A stretch of DNA of 33,519 nucleotides from Christensenella sp. UBA1685 (GCA_002320595.1 DCKB01000056.1:1-33519), one strand, 5' to 3'; positions 23,034 to 31,644 are shown, numbered from the stretch's first letter. The notes: generated by a model not told the origin, from the sequence alone. Numbers and translations: made by a program.

Positions 23034-24221
23034 TTATTCCCCAAACAGCCGGTCCAACAACCAATCCGCAAGCGCGCGTTTGGTCATGATGCCGCTGTGT
23101 TCCGCAGAGCCATCCCGCTTGTAAAGTGTAACGGCATTGGTGTCCACCGCAAAACCAGCACCCGCGGCAGTCACATCGTTCGCAGCAATCATATCAAGGT
23201 TCTTCGCAGAAAGTTTTTTCGCCGCGTTTTCAGCAAGATGCTCCGTTTCCGCAGCAAAGCCCATCACGCGCTGGTTTCCTTTCCTTTCCCCAATGCTTTT
23301 GAGGATGTCCCTTGTGGCGGACAGTTCCAGCGTCATGCCTTCCCGCCCGTTTTTTTTGATTTTCTGCTCCGCTGCCATAGCCGGCGTGAAATCAGCCGGT
23401 GCGGCAGCCATGACGAGCCCGTCACATGCGCCGAACGCCGCATGAACTGCCTCGAACATATCCGCCGAAGATACCACGCTTACGCGTTCCACGCCCTCCG
23501 GCACAGGCAGAGACACAGGCCCGCTTACAAGCGTAACACGTGCGCCGCGCGCCGCTGCAGCCTCCGCAACGGCATATCCCATCTTCCCGCTCGAACGGTT
23601 GGTGATATAACGCACCGGATCAATCTTTTCCTGCGTGGGGCCTGCGCTTACAAGCACGTGCTTTCCGGCAAGGTCGCGCCGTGGAAAAAGCAGAGCCATC
23701 ACCGCGTTTACGATCGCTTCCGGTTCCGCAAGGCGGCCCTTTCCAACATCACCACAGGCGAGAATCCCCGCATCCGGCTCGATGAAATGCCAGCCCCGTG
23801 TTTTCAAAGCCGCAATATTCTCCTGCACCGCCGGATTTTCATACATGTTCACGTTCATTGCAGGAGCCACAAGAACCGGCGCATGCGTGGCAAGGATGGT
23901 CGTGGTCAGCATATCATCCGCAATGCCATGCGCTGCTTTGCCCAGGAAATTCGCCGTTGCGGGGGCAACCAAAAACACATCCGCGCGTTTTGCAAGCGCG
24001 ATATGCTCCACCTCCCAAGGCGTTTCCCGGTGGAACATATCGACAACCACAGGGTTTGCGCTCATGGTTTCAAGCGCAAGAGGTGTGATGATTTCTGCGC
24101 CTGCGCGTGTCAGGATCACATGGACATCCACATTCTGCTTGCGCAGGCGGCTCACAACGTCGCAGGCCTTATAGGCCGCAATGGAGCCCGTAACGCCCAA
24201 AACGACGCACTTTTTGGTCAT
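23034..24221 (-). CDS. coaBC: Bifunctional phosphopantothenoylcysteine decarboxylase / phosphopantothenate-cysteine ligase
   Basis: Two steps of coenzyme A synthesis in one cytosolic enzyme of 395 residues. The FMN-dependent decarboxylase half (1-~180) has VTGSIAAYKA (10-19), His73 in VEHIAL, Asn123 in PAMNVNM and the active-site Cys156 in LACGDVGKGRL. The ligase half (~185-395) shows the nucleotide site NRSSGKMGYAVAEAAAARGA, AAPADFTP and AANDV. All key residues are present. ATG 24221 overlaps the rpoZ stop by four bases (ATGA). Last gene of the yicC-remA-gmk-rpoZ-coaBC operon; priA, its common next neighbour, is not here. Confidence 0.96.
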   Translation of the reverse strand: MTKKCVVLGVTGSIAAYKACDVVSRLRKQNVDVHVILTRAGAEIITPLALETMSANPVVVDMFHRETPWEVEHIALAKRADVFLVAPATANFLGKAAHGIADDMLTTTILATHAPVLVAPAMNVNMYENPAVQENIAALKTRGWHFIEPDAGILACGDVGKGRLAEPEAIVNAVMALLFPRRDLAGKHVLVSAGPTQEKIDPVRYITNRSSGKMGYAVAEAAAARGARVTLVSGPVSLPVPEGVERVSVVSSADMFEAVHAAFGACDGLVMAAAPADFTPAMAAEQKIKKNGREGMTLELSATRDILKSIGERKGNQRVMGFAAETEHLAENAAKKLSAKNLDMIAANDVTAAGAGFAVDTNAVTLYKRDGSAEHSGIMTKRALADWLLDRLFGE

Positions 24222-24418
24222 TTTGCATAATCCTCGGGATACTTGATGGAAAGGTCGTTCTGATAAAGCTCGTCCACCGCGTAGGACACGGCCTTGCGGT
24301 TCCGCAACCGTTCCTCGTCCCCTACAAGCTGGCGAGCACGCTTGGCCACCACGGTCACCAGCATGTAACGGCAGCCCACTTTTGCCTGCAAATCATTCAG
24401 CGGCGGTTTGTTCATCAT
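24218..24418 (-). CDS. rpoZ: RNA polymerase omega subunit
   Basis: Small assembly factor of RNA polymerase that clamps the beta' subunit. The 66 residues carry the family core CRYMLVTVVAKRARQLV and KAVSYAVDELYQNDLSI. Length is normal for Firmicutes. Two ATG codons are consecutive (24418 and 24415); the first overlaps the gmk stop by four bases, so I keep it. The protein end overlaps coaBC. The gmk-rpoZ order is a conserved Firmicutes arrangement and supports the call. Confidence 0.93.
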   Translation of the reverse strand: MMNKPPLNDLQAKVGCRYMLVTVVAKRARQLVGDEERLRNRKAVSYAVDELYQNDLSIKYPEDYAK

Positions 24419-25047
24419 AGTTCAGTTCCTGCCTCCTTGCAAAAATTCGTAAGATCCGGCCGGCGGCATATGCGCAGCCGCTCAGCCTTGATGATGGTTT
24501 CCACCTCGTCCACGGCGGTTTCAAGCACGTCGTTCACGATCGCATAATCATATTCCGGCAGAAGCTTCATTTCCGCAAACGCTTCCCGCGTGCGGCGTTC
24601 AACCGCCTCTTCCGTTTCCGTGCCGCGGCCAACCAACCGTTTTTTGAGCGTGTCCATAGACGGGGGAACAACGAACACCAGCACCGCATCCGGGCAAAGG
24701 CGCTTAACGTTCATCGCGCCCTTTACGTCGATTTCAAGCAGGATATCGTTTCCCGCTGCAAGCTGCTGTTCCACATATGCGCGCGGCGTGCCATAATAAT
24801 TCATGCCAAACACATCCATGTATTCCAAAAAATCGCCCGCCGCAATCATGCGTTCAAATTCATCGCGCGTTTTAAAGAAGTAGCTCACGCCTTCCATTTC
24901 TCCCGGCCGCGGCGCGCGTGTTGTCGCGGAAACGGAGAGCTTTACCTGCGGGTTGCGCGCAAGCAGAGCCTTGCACACCGTTCCCTTTCCAACGCCCGAA
25001 GGGCCGGAAAGCACGATGAGCACGCCCTTTGCCTTATCTGCTTTCAT
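24415..25047 (-). CDS. gmk: Guanylate kinase
   Basis: Phosphorylates GMP (and dGMP) to GDP in the cytosol. 210 residues with the P-loop LSGPSGVGKGTVC (14-25), the GMP-binding TTRAPRPGEMEGVSYFF, EYMDVFGMNYYGTP and LLEIDVKGAMNVK, and the lid GRGTETEEAVERR. I start at ATG 25047 (MKADKAKGVLIVL), preceded by TTGGAGGT; the frame runs on to 25131 but the extra 28 residues overlap the spacer to remA and have no site. Nineteen bases downstream of remA and overlapping rpoZ, a standard operon. Confidence 0.96.
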   Translation of the reverse strand: MKADKAKGVLIVLSGPSGVGKGTVCKALLARNPQVKLSVSATTRAPRPGEMEGVSYFFKTRDEFERMIAAGDFLEYMDVFGMNYYGTPRAYVEQQLAAGNDILLEIDVKGAMNVKRLCPDAVLVFVVPPSMDTLKKRLVGRGTETEEAVERRTREAFAEMKLLPEYDYAIVNDVLETAVDEVETIIKAERLRICRRPDLTNFCKEAGTEL

Positions 25048-25066
25048 GTTGACCTCCAACCAAATC

Positions 25067-25315
25067 TCAATCTGTTTCTGCCGCAACGCGGCCTGCAAGG
25101 GTTTCCGGCTGCAGGGCGGAAAGCACAACATGCATGCTGTCCATCACCACAACCGCGCGCGTGCGCCTGCCATGGGATGCATCGATCAGGCGGCTGCGCT
25201 CCCGCGCTTCCTGAACCACGCGCTTTGCGGGCGCGCTATCCGGCGCAACGATTGCAATGATGCGGCCTGCGGCAACCACGTTGCCAAAGCCGACGTTTAC
25301 AAGGCGAACTGCCAT
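25067..25315 (-). CDS. remA: RemA/DUF370 family regulatory protein
   Basis: 82-residue DNA-binding regulator related to RemA of B. subtilis, which activates biofilm matrix and osmoprotection genes and forms ring-shaped oligomers. The sequence VNVGFGNVVAAGRIIAIVAP, then SAPAKRVVQEARERSRLIDAS and RRTRAVVVMDSMHVVLSAL, matches the family, including the basic helix used for DNA contact. ATG 25315 follows GCGGAGGA. Its place between yicC and gmk is the conserved Firmicutes position. Targets in this organism are unknown. Confidence 0.93.
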   Translation of the reverse strand: MAVRLVNVGFGNVVAAGRIIAIVAPDSAPAKRVVQEARERSRLIDASHGRRTRAVVVMDSMHVVLSALQPETLAGRVAAETD

Positions 25316-25330
25316 AGTATTCCTCCGCGC

Positions 25331-26209
25331 TTACTCAATGTTCTGAACCTGCTCCCGGATTTTTTCGATCTCGCCCTTCCCCGCAATAACAAGGCTTGTG
25401 ATTTCCGCATCATTGGCCTTGGAACCGATGGTGTTGAACTCTCGGTTCATTTCCTGCACGATAAAATCGAGCCTGCGCCCGGCTGCCTCGTCAGCGCCAA
25501 GCACCTTGCGCATTTCCGTTATATGGCTTGCAAGGCGAACCAGTTCTTCGTTGATGCTGGCCTTGTCCGCAAAAAGAGCTACCTCCGTCGCGAGGCGCGT
25601 GCGGTCAACCTCCACGCCGCCGAGCATGCTTTCGATGCGTTCGGAAAGCTTCGTACGATATTCTTCCACGACGAAGGGCGCCCGCACATCGATTTTTCCT
25701 GCAATGGATTCCACCGTAGTCACCCGGTTCAGCAAATCGTTGCAAAGGCGTTCCCCTTCGCCCGCGCGCATGCGTTTCATTGCAGTTACGGCGCGCAGTG
25801 CGGCTTCGCGTGCGAGCGCAGCCACGGCATCACGGTCCTCTTCCGCCTCAATGACATCCGTCACATCCGGGAAACGCATCGCTGCGGAAAGGGTGATGTC
25901 GTCCCGCAGCTCATATTGTGCGGCCGCCTTGCGCGCCGCAGAAAGATACGCGCCCATGAGCGCTTCATCAATCACAACCGCGCGCGCATCCGTGCGCGTA
26001 TTGCGGTAATTCACAAAAATGTCGACATGGCCGCGCGAAAGCTGCCCTGTAAGGAGCTGGCGCAGCACGTCCTCAATAAACCCGATGTGCCGCGGCATGC
26101 GGAACGCCAGATCCAAATACCGGTGGTTTACGCTTTTAAGCTCAATCGTGATTTCTCTTCCGTCGGACGCAACCGTTGCACGCCCAAAGCCGGTCATGCT
26201 GCTGATCAT
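25331..26209 (-). CDS. yicC: YicC/YloC-family endoribonuclease
   Basis: 292 residues matching the YicC family, reported to be an endoribonuclease acting on mRNA or small RNA. The N terminus MISSMTGFGRATV with ELKSVNHRYLDLAFRMPR and the C terminus GRRLDFIVQEMNREFNTIGSKAND are the diagnostic ends; both are intact. I start at ATG 26209, where GAGGAGG lies seven bases upstream; an in-frame start at 26224 would include that site. First gene of the operon with remA, gmk, rpoZ and coaBC, behind an extended -10 promoter. Confidence 0.95.
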   Translation of the reverse strand: MISSMTGFGRATVASDGREITIELKSVNHRYLDLAFRMPRHIGFIEDVLRQLLTGQLSRGHVDIFVNYRNTRTDARAVVIDEALMGAYLSAARKAAAQYELRDDITLSAAMRFPDVTDVIEAEEDRDAVAALAREAALRAVTAMKRMRAGEGERLCNDLLNRVTTVESIAGKIDVRAPFVVEEYRTKLSERIESMLGGVEVDRTRLATEVALFADKASINEELVRLASHITEMRKVLGADEAAGRRLDFIVQEMNREFNTIGSKANDAEITSLVIAGKGEIEKIREQVQNIE

Positions 26210-26242
26210 GCCATGCCTCCTCAAATCGTCTTAAACCAATTA

Positions 26243-26271
26243 ATTATAGCACAGAATCGTGTTGATTTAAA
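26243..26271 (-). promoter_or_regulatory. Promoter of the yicC-remA-gmk-rpoZ-coaBC operon
   Basis: Minus strand: TGC-TATAAT (extended -10; 26243-26248) and TTTAAA (26266-26271) at 17-base spacing, 34 bases before yicC. The -35 overlaps the end of the upstream AIR-synthase-like gene. The -10 context TGTGCTATAATTAATTGGTT is nearly that of the pcrA promoter. Confidence 0.7.
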
Positions 26272-27268
26272 CGTATTTTGCCGAATTCGGCGCATCCGGG
26301 GCATGAAGCTTGTACAGCTCATCCGCACACGGCGGGGCGATCTGTGTTCCGTCCGTAAAGCATGCGCCAGAGCCCTGCACGGTTCTTCCAATCTTCGCTG
26401 CCGGAATTCCAAGCTCTCTCAGGCCGCGCACAAGCGCATCCCCATCCACGCAGGCGATGAGCATAGCGCCGCTTGAAAGCAGGCGGAGCGGATCAAGGCC
26501 GAGCGCCGCGGCGATCTCTGCCGTAGCCGGATGAATGGGGATCGCCGCACGGTCGATCACCACGCGGCAGCGCGCCGCTTCCGCCATCTCCCAGACGGCG
26601 CCAAGCACGCCGCCTTCCGTCACGTCGTGCATGGCGACGGCCCCATGCGCCGCGGCATAAAGCCCCTCTTTTACAACGCTCACTTCCTGAAAAAAGCCGC
26701 GCGCCTGAACAAGCGCCTCCTTCGGAACGCCGGAGAGCAGTGCGGAAAAGTCGCTTGCAAGAATGGCGGCGCCTTCAAGCCCGGCGGACTTTGTAAGCAC
26801 AAGCTCATTGCCGGCGCGCACATCCCGTGCATCCAGCACGCCATGTTCGCCGGCTTTGGCAAGCACAGTTGCGCAGGTTACCATGCGCGTCACGGAATCC
26901 GTGACCTCCGTGTGCCCGCCGATGATCTCCACACCCGCCTGTTCCGCTGCAAGGGCAAGCTCATCCGCCACGCGGGCAATGTCCGCCTCCGTCGCCGTGG
27001 GCGGCGCGAGCAGCGTCACGAGAAGACCTACAGGCTCCGCCCCCGCTGCCGCTGCATCGTTGCAGCTCACATGCACGGTGAGCTGCCCTAAATTGTTTGC
27101 TGCGGATGTGATGGGGTCCGTGGAAAGCACGGCAAGCCTGCCGCCAAGATCCACGGCGGCACAATCCACGCCGATGCGCGGCGAGCAGACTACCTCGCTG
27201 CGCGTATGTCTGAATTTGCTTAAAATCAGTTCATTCAGCTGGTCGTTGTCCAGTTTTCCGATCCTCAT
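26267..27268 (-). CDS. AIR-synthase/HypE-like family protein, function unknown
   Basis: 333 residues of the PurM/SelD/HypE/ThiL superfamily of ATP-dependent enzymes. The N-terminal domain has GVDCAAVDLGGRLAVLSTDPIT (Asp metal/ATP ligands) and HVSCNDAAAAGAEPVGLLVTLL; then GGHTEVTDSVTRMVTCATV, and the C-terminal domain has AVAMHDVTEGGVLGAVWEMAE and SSGAMLIA. It resembles HypE most, but the terminal Cys of HypE (PRIC) is absent: the protein ends in NSAKYV, and no other hyp gene is nearby. So it is not a standard hydrogenase-maturation enzyme. ATG 27268 overlaps the ligA stop by four bases and follows GGAG; the gene is coupled to pcrA-ligA. Substrate unknown. Confidence 0.85.
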   Translation of the reverse strand: MRIGKLDNDQLNELILSKFRHTRSEVVCSPRIGVDCAAVDLGGRLAVLSTDPITSAANNLGQLTVHVSCNDAAAAGAEPVGLLVTLLAPPTATEADIARVADELALAAEQAGVEIIGGHTEVTDSVTRMVTCATVLAKAGEHGVLDARDVRAGNELVLTKSAGLEGAAILASDFSALLSGVPKEALVQARGFFQEVSVVKEGLYAAAHGAVAMHDVTEGGVLGAVWEMAEAARCRVVIDRAAIPIHPATAEIAAALGLDPLRLLSSGAMLIACVDGDALVRGLRELGIPAAKIGRTVQGSGACFTDGTQIAPPCADELYKLHAPDAPNSAKYV

Positions 27269-29253
27269 TCGGTTTCTCCGATCCATTCAAAAAATTCCGT
27301 TTCGCGCATCACGGGCACGCCGAGAGAACGCGCCTTTTCAAGCTTGCTTCCGGCGCTTTCCCCGGCAAGCACATAGTCCGTTTTTTTGCTGACGCTCCCC
27401 GCCGCCTTGCCTCCAAGCCGTTCGATCAGCGCCTCGATCTCCTTACGCCCCATGCGCTCCATCGTTCCGGTCACAACAATGGTTTTCCCCGCAAGCGGGC
27501 TTCCGCTTTGCTGTTCCGCTTCCGGCGCCGGCGAAACGCCGTGCGCAAGAAGGCGGTCGATCTGTGCGGCGATTGAGGGATCCTCAAAAAACTCCACAAT
27601 GCTCTCCGCCACAATGTCGCCCACATCTTCCACGTCGACAAGCGCCTCCCGGGAAGCATGCCGCACCGCTTCGAGCGTGCCGAAACGCCGTGCGAGGTCG
27701 CGCGCAGTCTTTATCCCCACGTTCGGGATGCCGATTGCAAACAGGAACGCACCAAGCGTGCGGCGCTTGCTTGCGGCAAGGGCGTTCATCAGGTTTTGTA
27801 CCTTCTTTTCCTTAAAGCCCGGAAGTGAAAGAAACTCCTGCGGCCCAAGGTCGTAAAGGTCCGGAATGCTCGTAAGCCCAAGCTGTTCCACAAGCTGCGC
27901 GGCTGTTTTTTCAGAAAACGTTTCGATATCCATGGCCTCGCGCGAGGCGTAATGCGCAAGCCGCGCGGCGATCTGCGGCGGGCAGGAAAGCGAGTTTGTA
28001 CAATAAAGATGCACGCCGCGATGCTCCACATGCGCGCCGCATGCAGGGCAGCGCACAGGCTTCTCCACCGGGCGTTCCGGCACATCGCCCTCGACTGCAC
28101 AAAGAATCTCCGGGATCACGTCGTTGCTCCTTCGGAGAAATACGCGGGAGCCGATGCCCACATGCTTACGCTCGATGTCGTCCCAGTTGTTGAGCGTTGC
28201 ATGGCTGATGGTTGCCCCTGCGAGCTCCACCGGTTCAAGATGTGCGCGCGGGGTCAGCTTGCCCGTACGCCCGACTTCCCATGTGACGTCGCGCACGGTG
28301 GTCGTGGTTTCCTCCGCGGCAAACTTAAACGCAATGGCCCAGCGCGGGAACCGGTCTGTAGCGCCAAGCGCGAGGCGCGTTGCAAAATCACGCACCTTAA
28401 TCACCATGCCGTCAATGAGGAAATCCAGGGATTCGCGCGCTTTTTCCGCTTCTTCAATGCCCGCATAAACGGCGTCGATGCTGTCGAATGTTTTCAGAAA
28501 AGGGCTCGTGGGCAAGCCGTTTTCCTTGAGAAACGCGATCATTTCCGTTTGCTCCGAAAGCGTTTTTCCTTCTATGTATCCAACATTGTAAAGATAGCAG
28601 TCGAGCCTGCGCCGCGCCGTCACGCGCGGATCCAGGTTCCGAAGTGCGCCCGCCGCCGCGTTGCGCGCATTTTTGAGCTGCTCTTCCCCCGTTCGATTCA
28701 GCGTTTCTAGCACGCTTAAGCGCATATAGCATTCGCCCTGCACTTCCATCTTTCCCTGAAAGGGAATCGTAAGCGGAAGGCTGCGGATCGTCTTGATTTG
28801 CGGAAGGATCGCCTCGCCCACCACGCCGTTTCCGCGCGTTGCGCCGCGCACAAGCCGCCCGTTTTCATAGGTAAGGTTTACGGTAAGCCCATCGAACTTA
28901 TATTCAAGCGCGTACCGCACAGGCGGCAGCGCGGCATTGTTGGCCGCGTTATATTCCGCGCGCAGGCGCTCCACGCGCGCGCCCCATTCCACGAGCTGCG
29001 CGCGGGTGCGCACCTTATCCATGCTCCAGAGGCGCGCCCGGTGCGTTTGCTGCTCAAACGCCGCAAGCGGCTCGCTGCCGACGCGCTGCGTGGGCGAATC
29101 AGGCAATGTAACGCCCGTTTCCGCTTCAAGCGCAAGCAGCTCGTCGAAGAGCGCATCGTATTCCGCATCGCTCACCTTCGGCGCATCGAAAGCATAATAG
29201 GCCTGCGCGTATTCATTGAGCTTTTCCACAAGCTCCTTCATGCGTTCCTGCAT
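27265..29253 (-). CDS. ligA: NAD-dependent DNA ligase LigA (divergent form)
   Basis: Seals nicks in DNA using NAD+. 662 residues with all domains: Ia and adenylation (catalytic Lys119 in LEYKFDGLTVNLTYENG), OB fold (GRTGKLTPRAHLEPVELAGATI), zinc finger with four Cys (CPACG ... CTNSLSC), helix-hairpin-helix repeats, and a BRCT domain from ~585 (GKTIVVTGTMERMGRKEIEALI). The motif usually RGDG..GEDVT is RGNGVVGEAIL (residues 140-149: Asn for Asp, Ala for Asp), and SLDNAF is SMDKVR. Such a variant exists in some Clostridia as I recall; here it is the only ligase in view. ATG 29253 has GGGAG nine bases upstream, 15 bases after the pcrA stop. Confidence 0.95.
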   Translation of the reverse strand: MQERMKELVEKLNEYAQAYYAFDAPKVSDAEYDALFDELLALEAETGVTLPDSPTQRVGSEPLAAFEQQTHRARLWSMDKVRTRAQLVEWGARVERLRAEYNAANNAALPPVRYALEYKFDGLTVNLTYENGRLVRGATRGNGVVGEAILPQIKTIRSLPLTIPFQGKMEVQGECYMRLSVLETLNRTGEEQLKNARNAAAGALRNLDPRVTARRRLDCYLYNVGYIEGKTLSEQTEMIAFLKENGLPTSPFLKTFDSIDAVYAGIEEAEKARESLDFLIDGMVIKVRDFATRLALGATDRFPRWAIAFKFAAEETTTTVRDVTWEVGRTGKLTPRAHLEPVELAGATISHATLNNWDDIERKHVGIGSRVFLRRSNDVIPEILCAVEGDVPERPVEKPVRCPACGAHVEHRGVHLYCTNSLSCPPQIAARLAHYASREAMDIETFSEKTAAQLVEQLGLTSIPDLYDLGPQEFLSLPGFKEKKVQNLMNALAASKRRTLGAFLFAIGIPNVGIKTARDLARRFGTLEAVRHASREALVDVEDVGDIVAESIVEFFEDPSIAAQIDRLLAHGVSPAPEAEQQSGSPLAGKTIVVTGTMERMGRKEIEALIERLGGKAAGSVSKKTDYVLAGESAGSKLEKARSLGVPVMRETEFFEWIGETE

Positions 29254-29267
29254 GGGACAGTTCTCCC

Positions 29268-31523
29268 TTATTGCTTATTTTCCACAGGCGTAAGCGGAGC
29301 ATAGGCGGCTGCGAAGCGTTTCACGCCACAGGAGGCAAAATCCACCGTTACCGTCATTGCGTTCCCGCTGCCTGCCGTTTCAAGCACCGTGCCTTCGCCA
29401 AACTTTTCATGCCGCACCCGCATGTATTGCTTGAATTGCCTGCCCTCCGGTGCGGCGTCCGGCGTATGCCGCACCGCTGCGGGCGTGGGCGCCGCAACCG
29501 TGTCCCGCCGCACGCCAAAGCCCTGGGAAGAAGCGTATTTCGGCATTTCCGCATCCCGTCTCCAAATCGCGCGCTGCTGTTGCTGCTGTGCCATGCGCTG
29601 CTCCTGCTGGCACTCGATCAGTTCCTGCGGAATTTCTGCAATGAAGCGGGAGGGCTGGTTATACGCGCTGTCGCCGAAGATCGAGCGTTGCTGCGCGTTG
29701 ATGAGATAAAGCTTCTCCCGTGCCCGGGTGATGCCGACATAGCAGAGCCGGCGCTCCTCCTCCATCGCACTGCGCGTCATGTCCATGCGCGCGCGGAAGG
29801 TTGGGAACACGTTCTCCTCCATCCCGGCAAGGAACACCACCGGGAATTCCAGTCCCTTCGCGCTGTGCAGCGTCATCAGCGCCACAGAGCCGTTGCCTTC
29901 CTCCATCGCGTCAATATCTGAAATTAATGCGACGTTTTCCAGAAATGCGCTGAGCGCGCTTTCGCCCTCCGGCAGATCATGCTCGATCTCCTTGATGTTG
30001 CCGACGAGTTCGCGCAGGTTGTCCATGCGCGATTCAAGTTCGCCCTTTTTGTCGTCCGCAGCAAGGTACGCCTCATAGCGGATCTCTTTGATCAAATGCT
30101 CCACAAAGTCCGAAAGCGGCATTACAGCGCTCATGGCCATCAATTCTGCAATGCAATCCGTAAACACCTTGAGTTTTTTTGCGGTCTGCGCCGTCAAAAG
30201 CCCGCCATCCATTGCCGCAAAGAGCATGGAAAGCCCCTGTGTTTCGGATGCAAGGCGCAGTTCTTCGATTGCCTTGTCTCCAATGCCGCGGCGCGGCACA
30301 TTGATGATGCGCGCAAGCGCCACATCATCATTCGGGTTGGCGATCAGGCGCAGATAGGACAGAATGTCCTGAATCTCCTTGCGTTCATAGAATCGGAATC
30401 CACCGTACACCTTATGCGGAATACCATAATTGAGCAGCGTTCCTTCCAGCACGCGGCTCTGCGCATTCATGCGGTACAGGATCGCGAAATCCGAATAGGC
30501 CCGGCCATCCCGCACGCCTTCCAGGATTTTGCGGCAGATGAAGTTGGCCTCATCCCGCTCGGAAGCTGCAATGTAGCGCTCGATGCGTTCGCCGCCCTCC
30601 TGCTCCGTCCAAAGCGTTTTGCGCTTGCGGCTTTCGTTGTTGGCGATGACGGCATTTGCAGCATCCAGAATTTTGCTTGTGGAGCGGTAGTTCTGCTCCA
30701 GACGGATCACTTTGGCTCCCTCAAAATCCTTTTCAAAGCTCATAATATTGCGGATATCCGCGCCGCGCCAGCCATAAATGCTCTGATCGTCGTCACCCAC
30801 CACACAGATATTGCCGTGCTCCCGGCAAAGGAGCTCCACAAAGCGGTATTGGGGCATGTTGGTATCCTGATACTCATCCACGAGCACATAGCGGAACTTG
30901 CCCCGGTATTTTTCCAAAATATCCGGGTTGGTTTCAAGAAGCGCAAGGGTTTTCACAAGCAGATCGTCAAAGTCGAGCGCATTGGCTGCACGCAGGCGCT
31001 TTTCATATTGCTTGTAAACGCGCAGCGTCAGCCCCTCGCCGTCCGCATAGGTATCCGCAAGGAACTGCTCCGGGTTGAGCGATTTGTTTTTTGCATTGGA
31101 AATGCGCTCCTTCATCTCGCGCTTGGGCATATTTTTTTCGTTCATGCCCATATCCTTCAAAATATCGCCGATTACCTTCATCTGGTCGCTGTCGGCATAG
31201 ATGGTGAAGTTGCGTTCATACCCGAGCCGGTCGCAGTCAATGCGCAGCATTTTCGCGCAGCAGGAATGGAACGTGGTAACCCACATCTCTTCCGCGCCTT
31301 CCCCCACAAGCGCCGCCGCACGTTCACGCATCTCGGCCGCAGCCTTGTTTGTAAACGTGAGCGCGAGAACATTCCACGGCTTTACGCCATGTTCGATGAG
31401 GTTTGCAATGCGATATGTGAGCACCCGTGTTTTGCCGCTGCCTGCGCCCGCAAGCACAAGCAAAGGGCCATCCAGGCATTCCACAGCGGCGCGCTGTTCG
31501 TTGTTTAAAACCGAAAGATCCAT
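29268..31523 (-). CDS. pcrA: ATP-dependent DNA helicase PcrA (UvrD/Rep family)
   Basis: SF1A 3'-5' helicase for repair, plasmid replication and removal of recombinase or stalled polymerase. 751 residues with Q-motif LNNEQRAAV, Walker A LAGAGSGKTRV, TFTNKAAAEM, VDEYQDTN (Walker B), GDDDQSIYGWRGA, LEQNYRST, LMTLHSAKGLEFPVVF and YVGITRAREKLYL. A Gln-rich linker (QQEQRMAQQQQQRA) leads to the C-terminal Tudor-like RNA-polymerase-binding domain (VRHEKFGEGTVL to the end). I start at ATG 31523 by homology (MDLSVLNNEQ); the only ribosome-like site (AAGGGG) is 13 bases away, and a TTG at 31550 is an alternative. First gene of pcrA-ligA-AIR-synthase-like operon. Confidence 0.96.
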   Translation of the reverse strand: MDLSVLNNEQRAAVECLDGPLLVLAGAGSGKTRVLTYRIANLIEHGVKPWNVLALTFTNKAAAEMRERAAALVGEGAEEMWVTTFHSCCAKMLRIDCDRLGYERNFTIYADSDQMKVIGDILKDMGMNEKNMPKREMKERISNAKNKSLNPEQFLADTYADGEGLTLRVYKQYEKRLRAANALDFDDLLVKTLALLETNPDILEKYRGKFRYVLVDEYQDTNMPQYRFVELLCREHGNICVVGDDDQSIYGWRGADIRNIMSFEKDFEGAKVIRLEQNYRSTSKILDAANAVIANNESRKRKTLWTEQEGGERIERYIAASERDEANFICRKILEGVRDGRAYSDFAILYRMNAQSRVLEGTLLNYGIPHKVYGGFRFYERKEIQDILSYLRLIANPNDDVALARIINVPRRGIGDKAIEELRLASETQGLSMLFAAMDGGLLTAQTAKKLKVFTDCIAELMAMSAVMPLSDFVEHLIKEIRYEAYLAADDKKGELESRMDNLRELVGNIKEIEHDLPEGESALSAFLENVALISDIDAMEEGNGSVALMTLHSAKGLEFPVVFLAGMEENVFPTFRARMDMTRSAMEEERRLCYVGITRAREKLYLINAQQRSIFGDSAYNQPSRFIAEIPQELIECQQEQRMAQQQQQRAIWRRDAEMPKYASSQGFGVRRDTVAAPTPAAVRHTPDAAPEGRQFKQYMRVRHEKFGEGTVLETAGSGNAMTVTVDFASCGVKRFAAAYAPLTPVENKQ

Positions 31524-31564
31524 GATAGGCAGGTTCCCCTTCTTTTGCAATGTGAGAACAAGCT

Positions 31565-31583
31565 TCTACGCCTTTGGCGCAGA
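31565..31583 (-). other. Hairpin in the pcrA leader
   Basis: An 8-bp stem (one G-T pair on the RNA) with AAA loop between the pcrA promoter and start. No U-run; role not evident. Confidence 0.3.
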
Positions 31584-31596
31584 GGCGAACCAATTT

Positions 31597-31625
31597 ATTA
31601 TAGCACACGGGAGGCGGTTTCGGAA
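31597..31625 (-). promoter_or_regulatory. Promoter of the pcrA-ligA operon
   Basis: Minus strand: TGTGC-TATAAT (extended -10; 31597-31602). The -35 at 17-base spacing is poor (TTCCGA, 31620-31625), in keeping with an extended -10 promoter. Confidence 0.6.
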
Positions 31626-31644
31626 CAAAAACCGCGCAAAATGG

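Noticed and set aside
22968..24230. 420-codon plus-strand frame across coaBC
   Set aside because: Antisense of coaBC; basic, Cys/His-rich translation with no motif.
26267..27268. Calling the AIR-synthase-like gene hypE
   Set aside because: The C-terminal Cys needed for HypE chemistry is absent and no hydrogenase genes are present.
29979..31508. 509-codon plus-strand frame across pcrA
   Set aside because: Antisense of pcrA, whose helicase motifs are complete.
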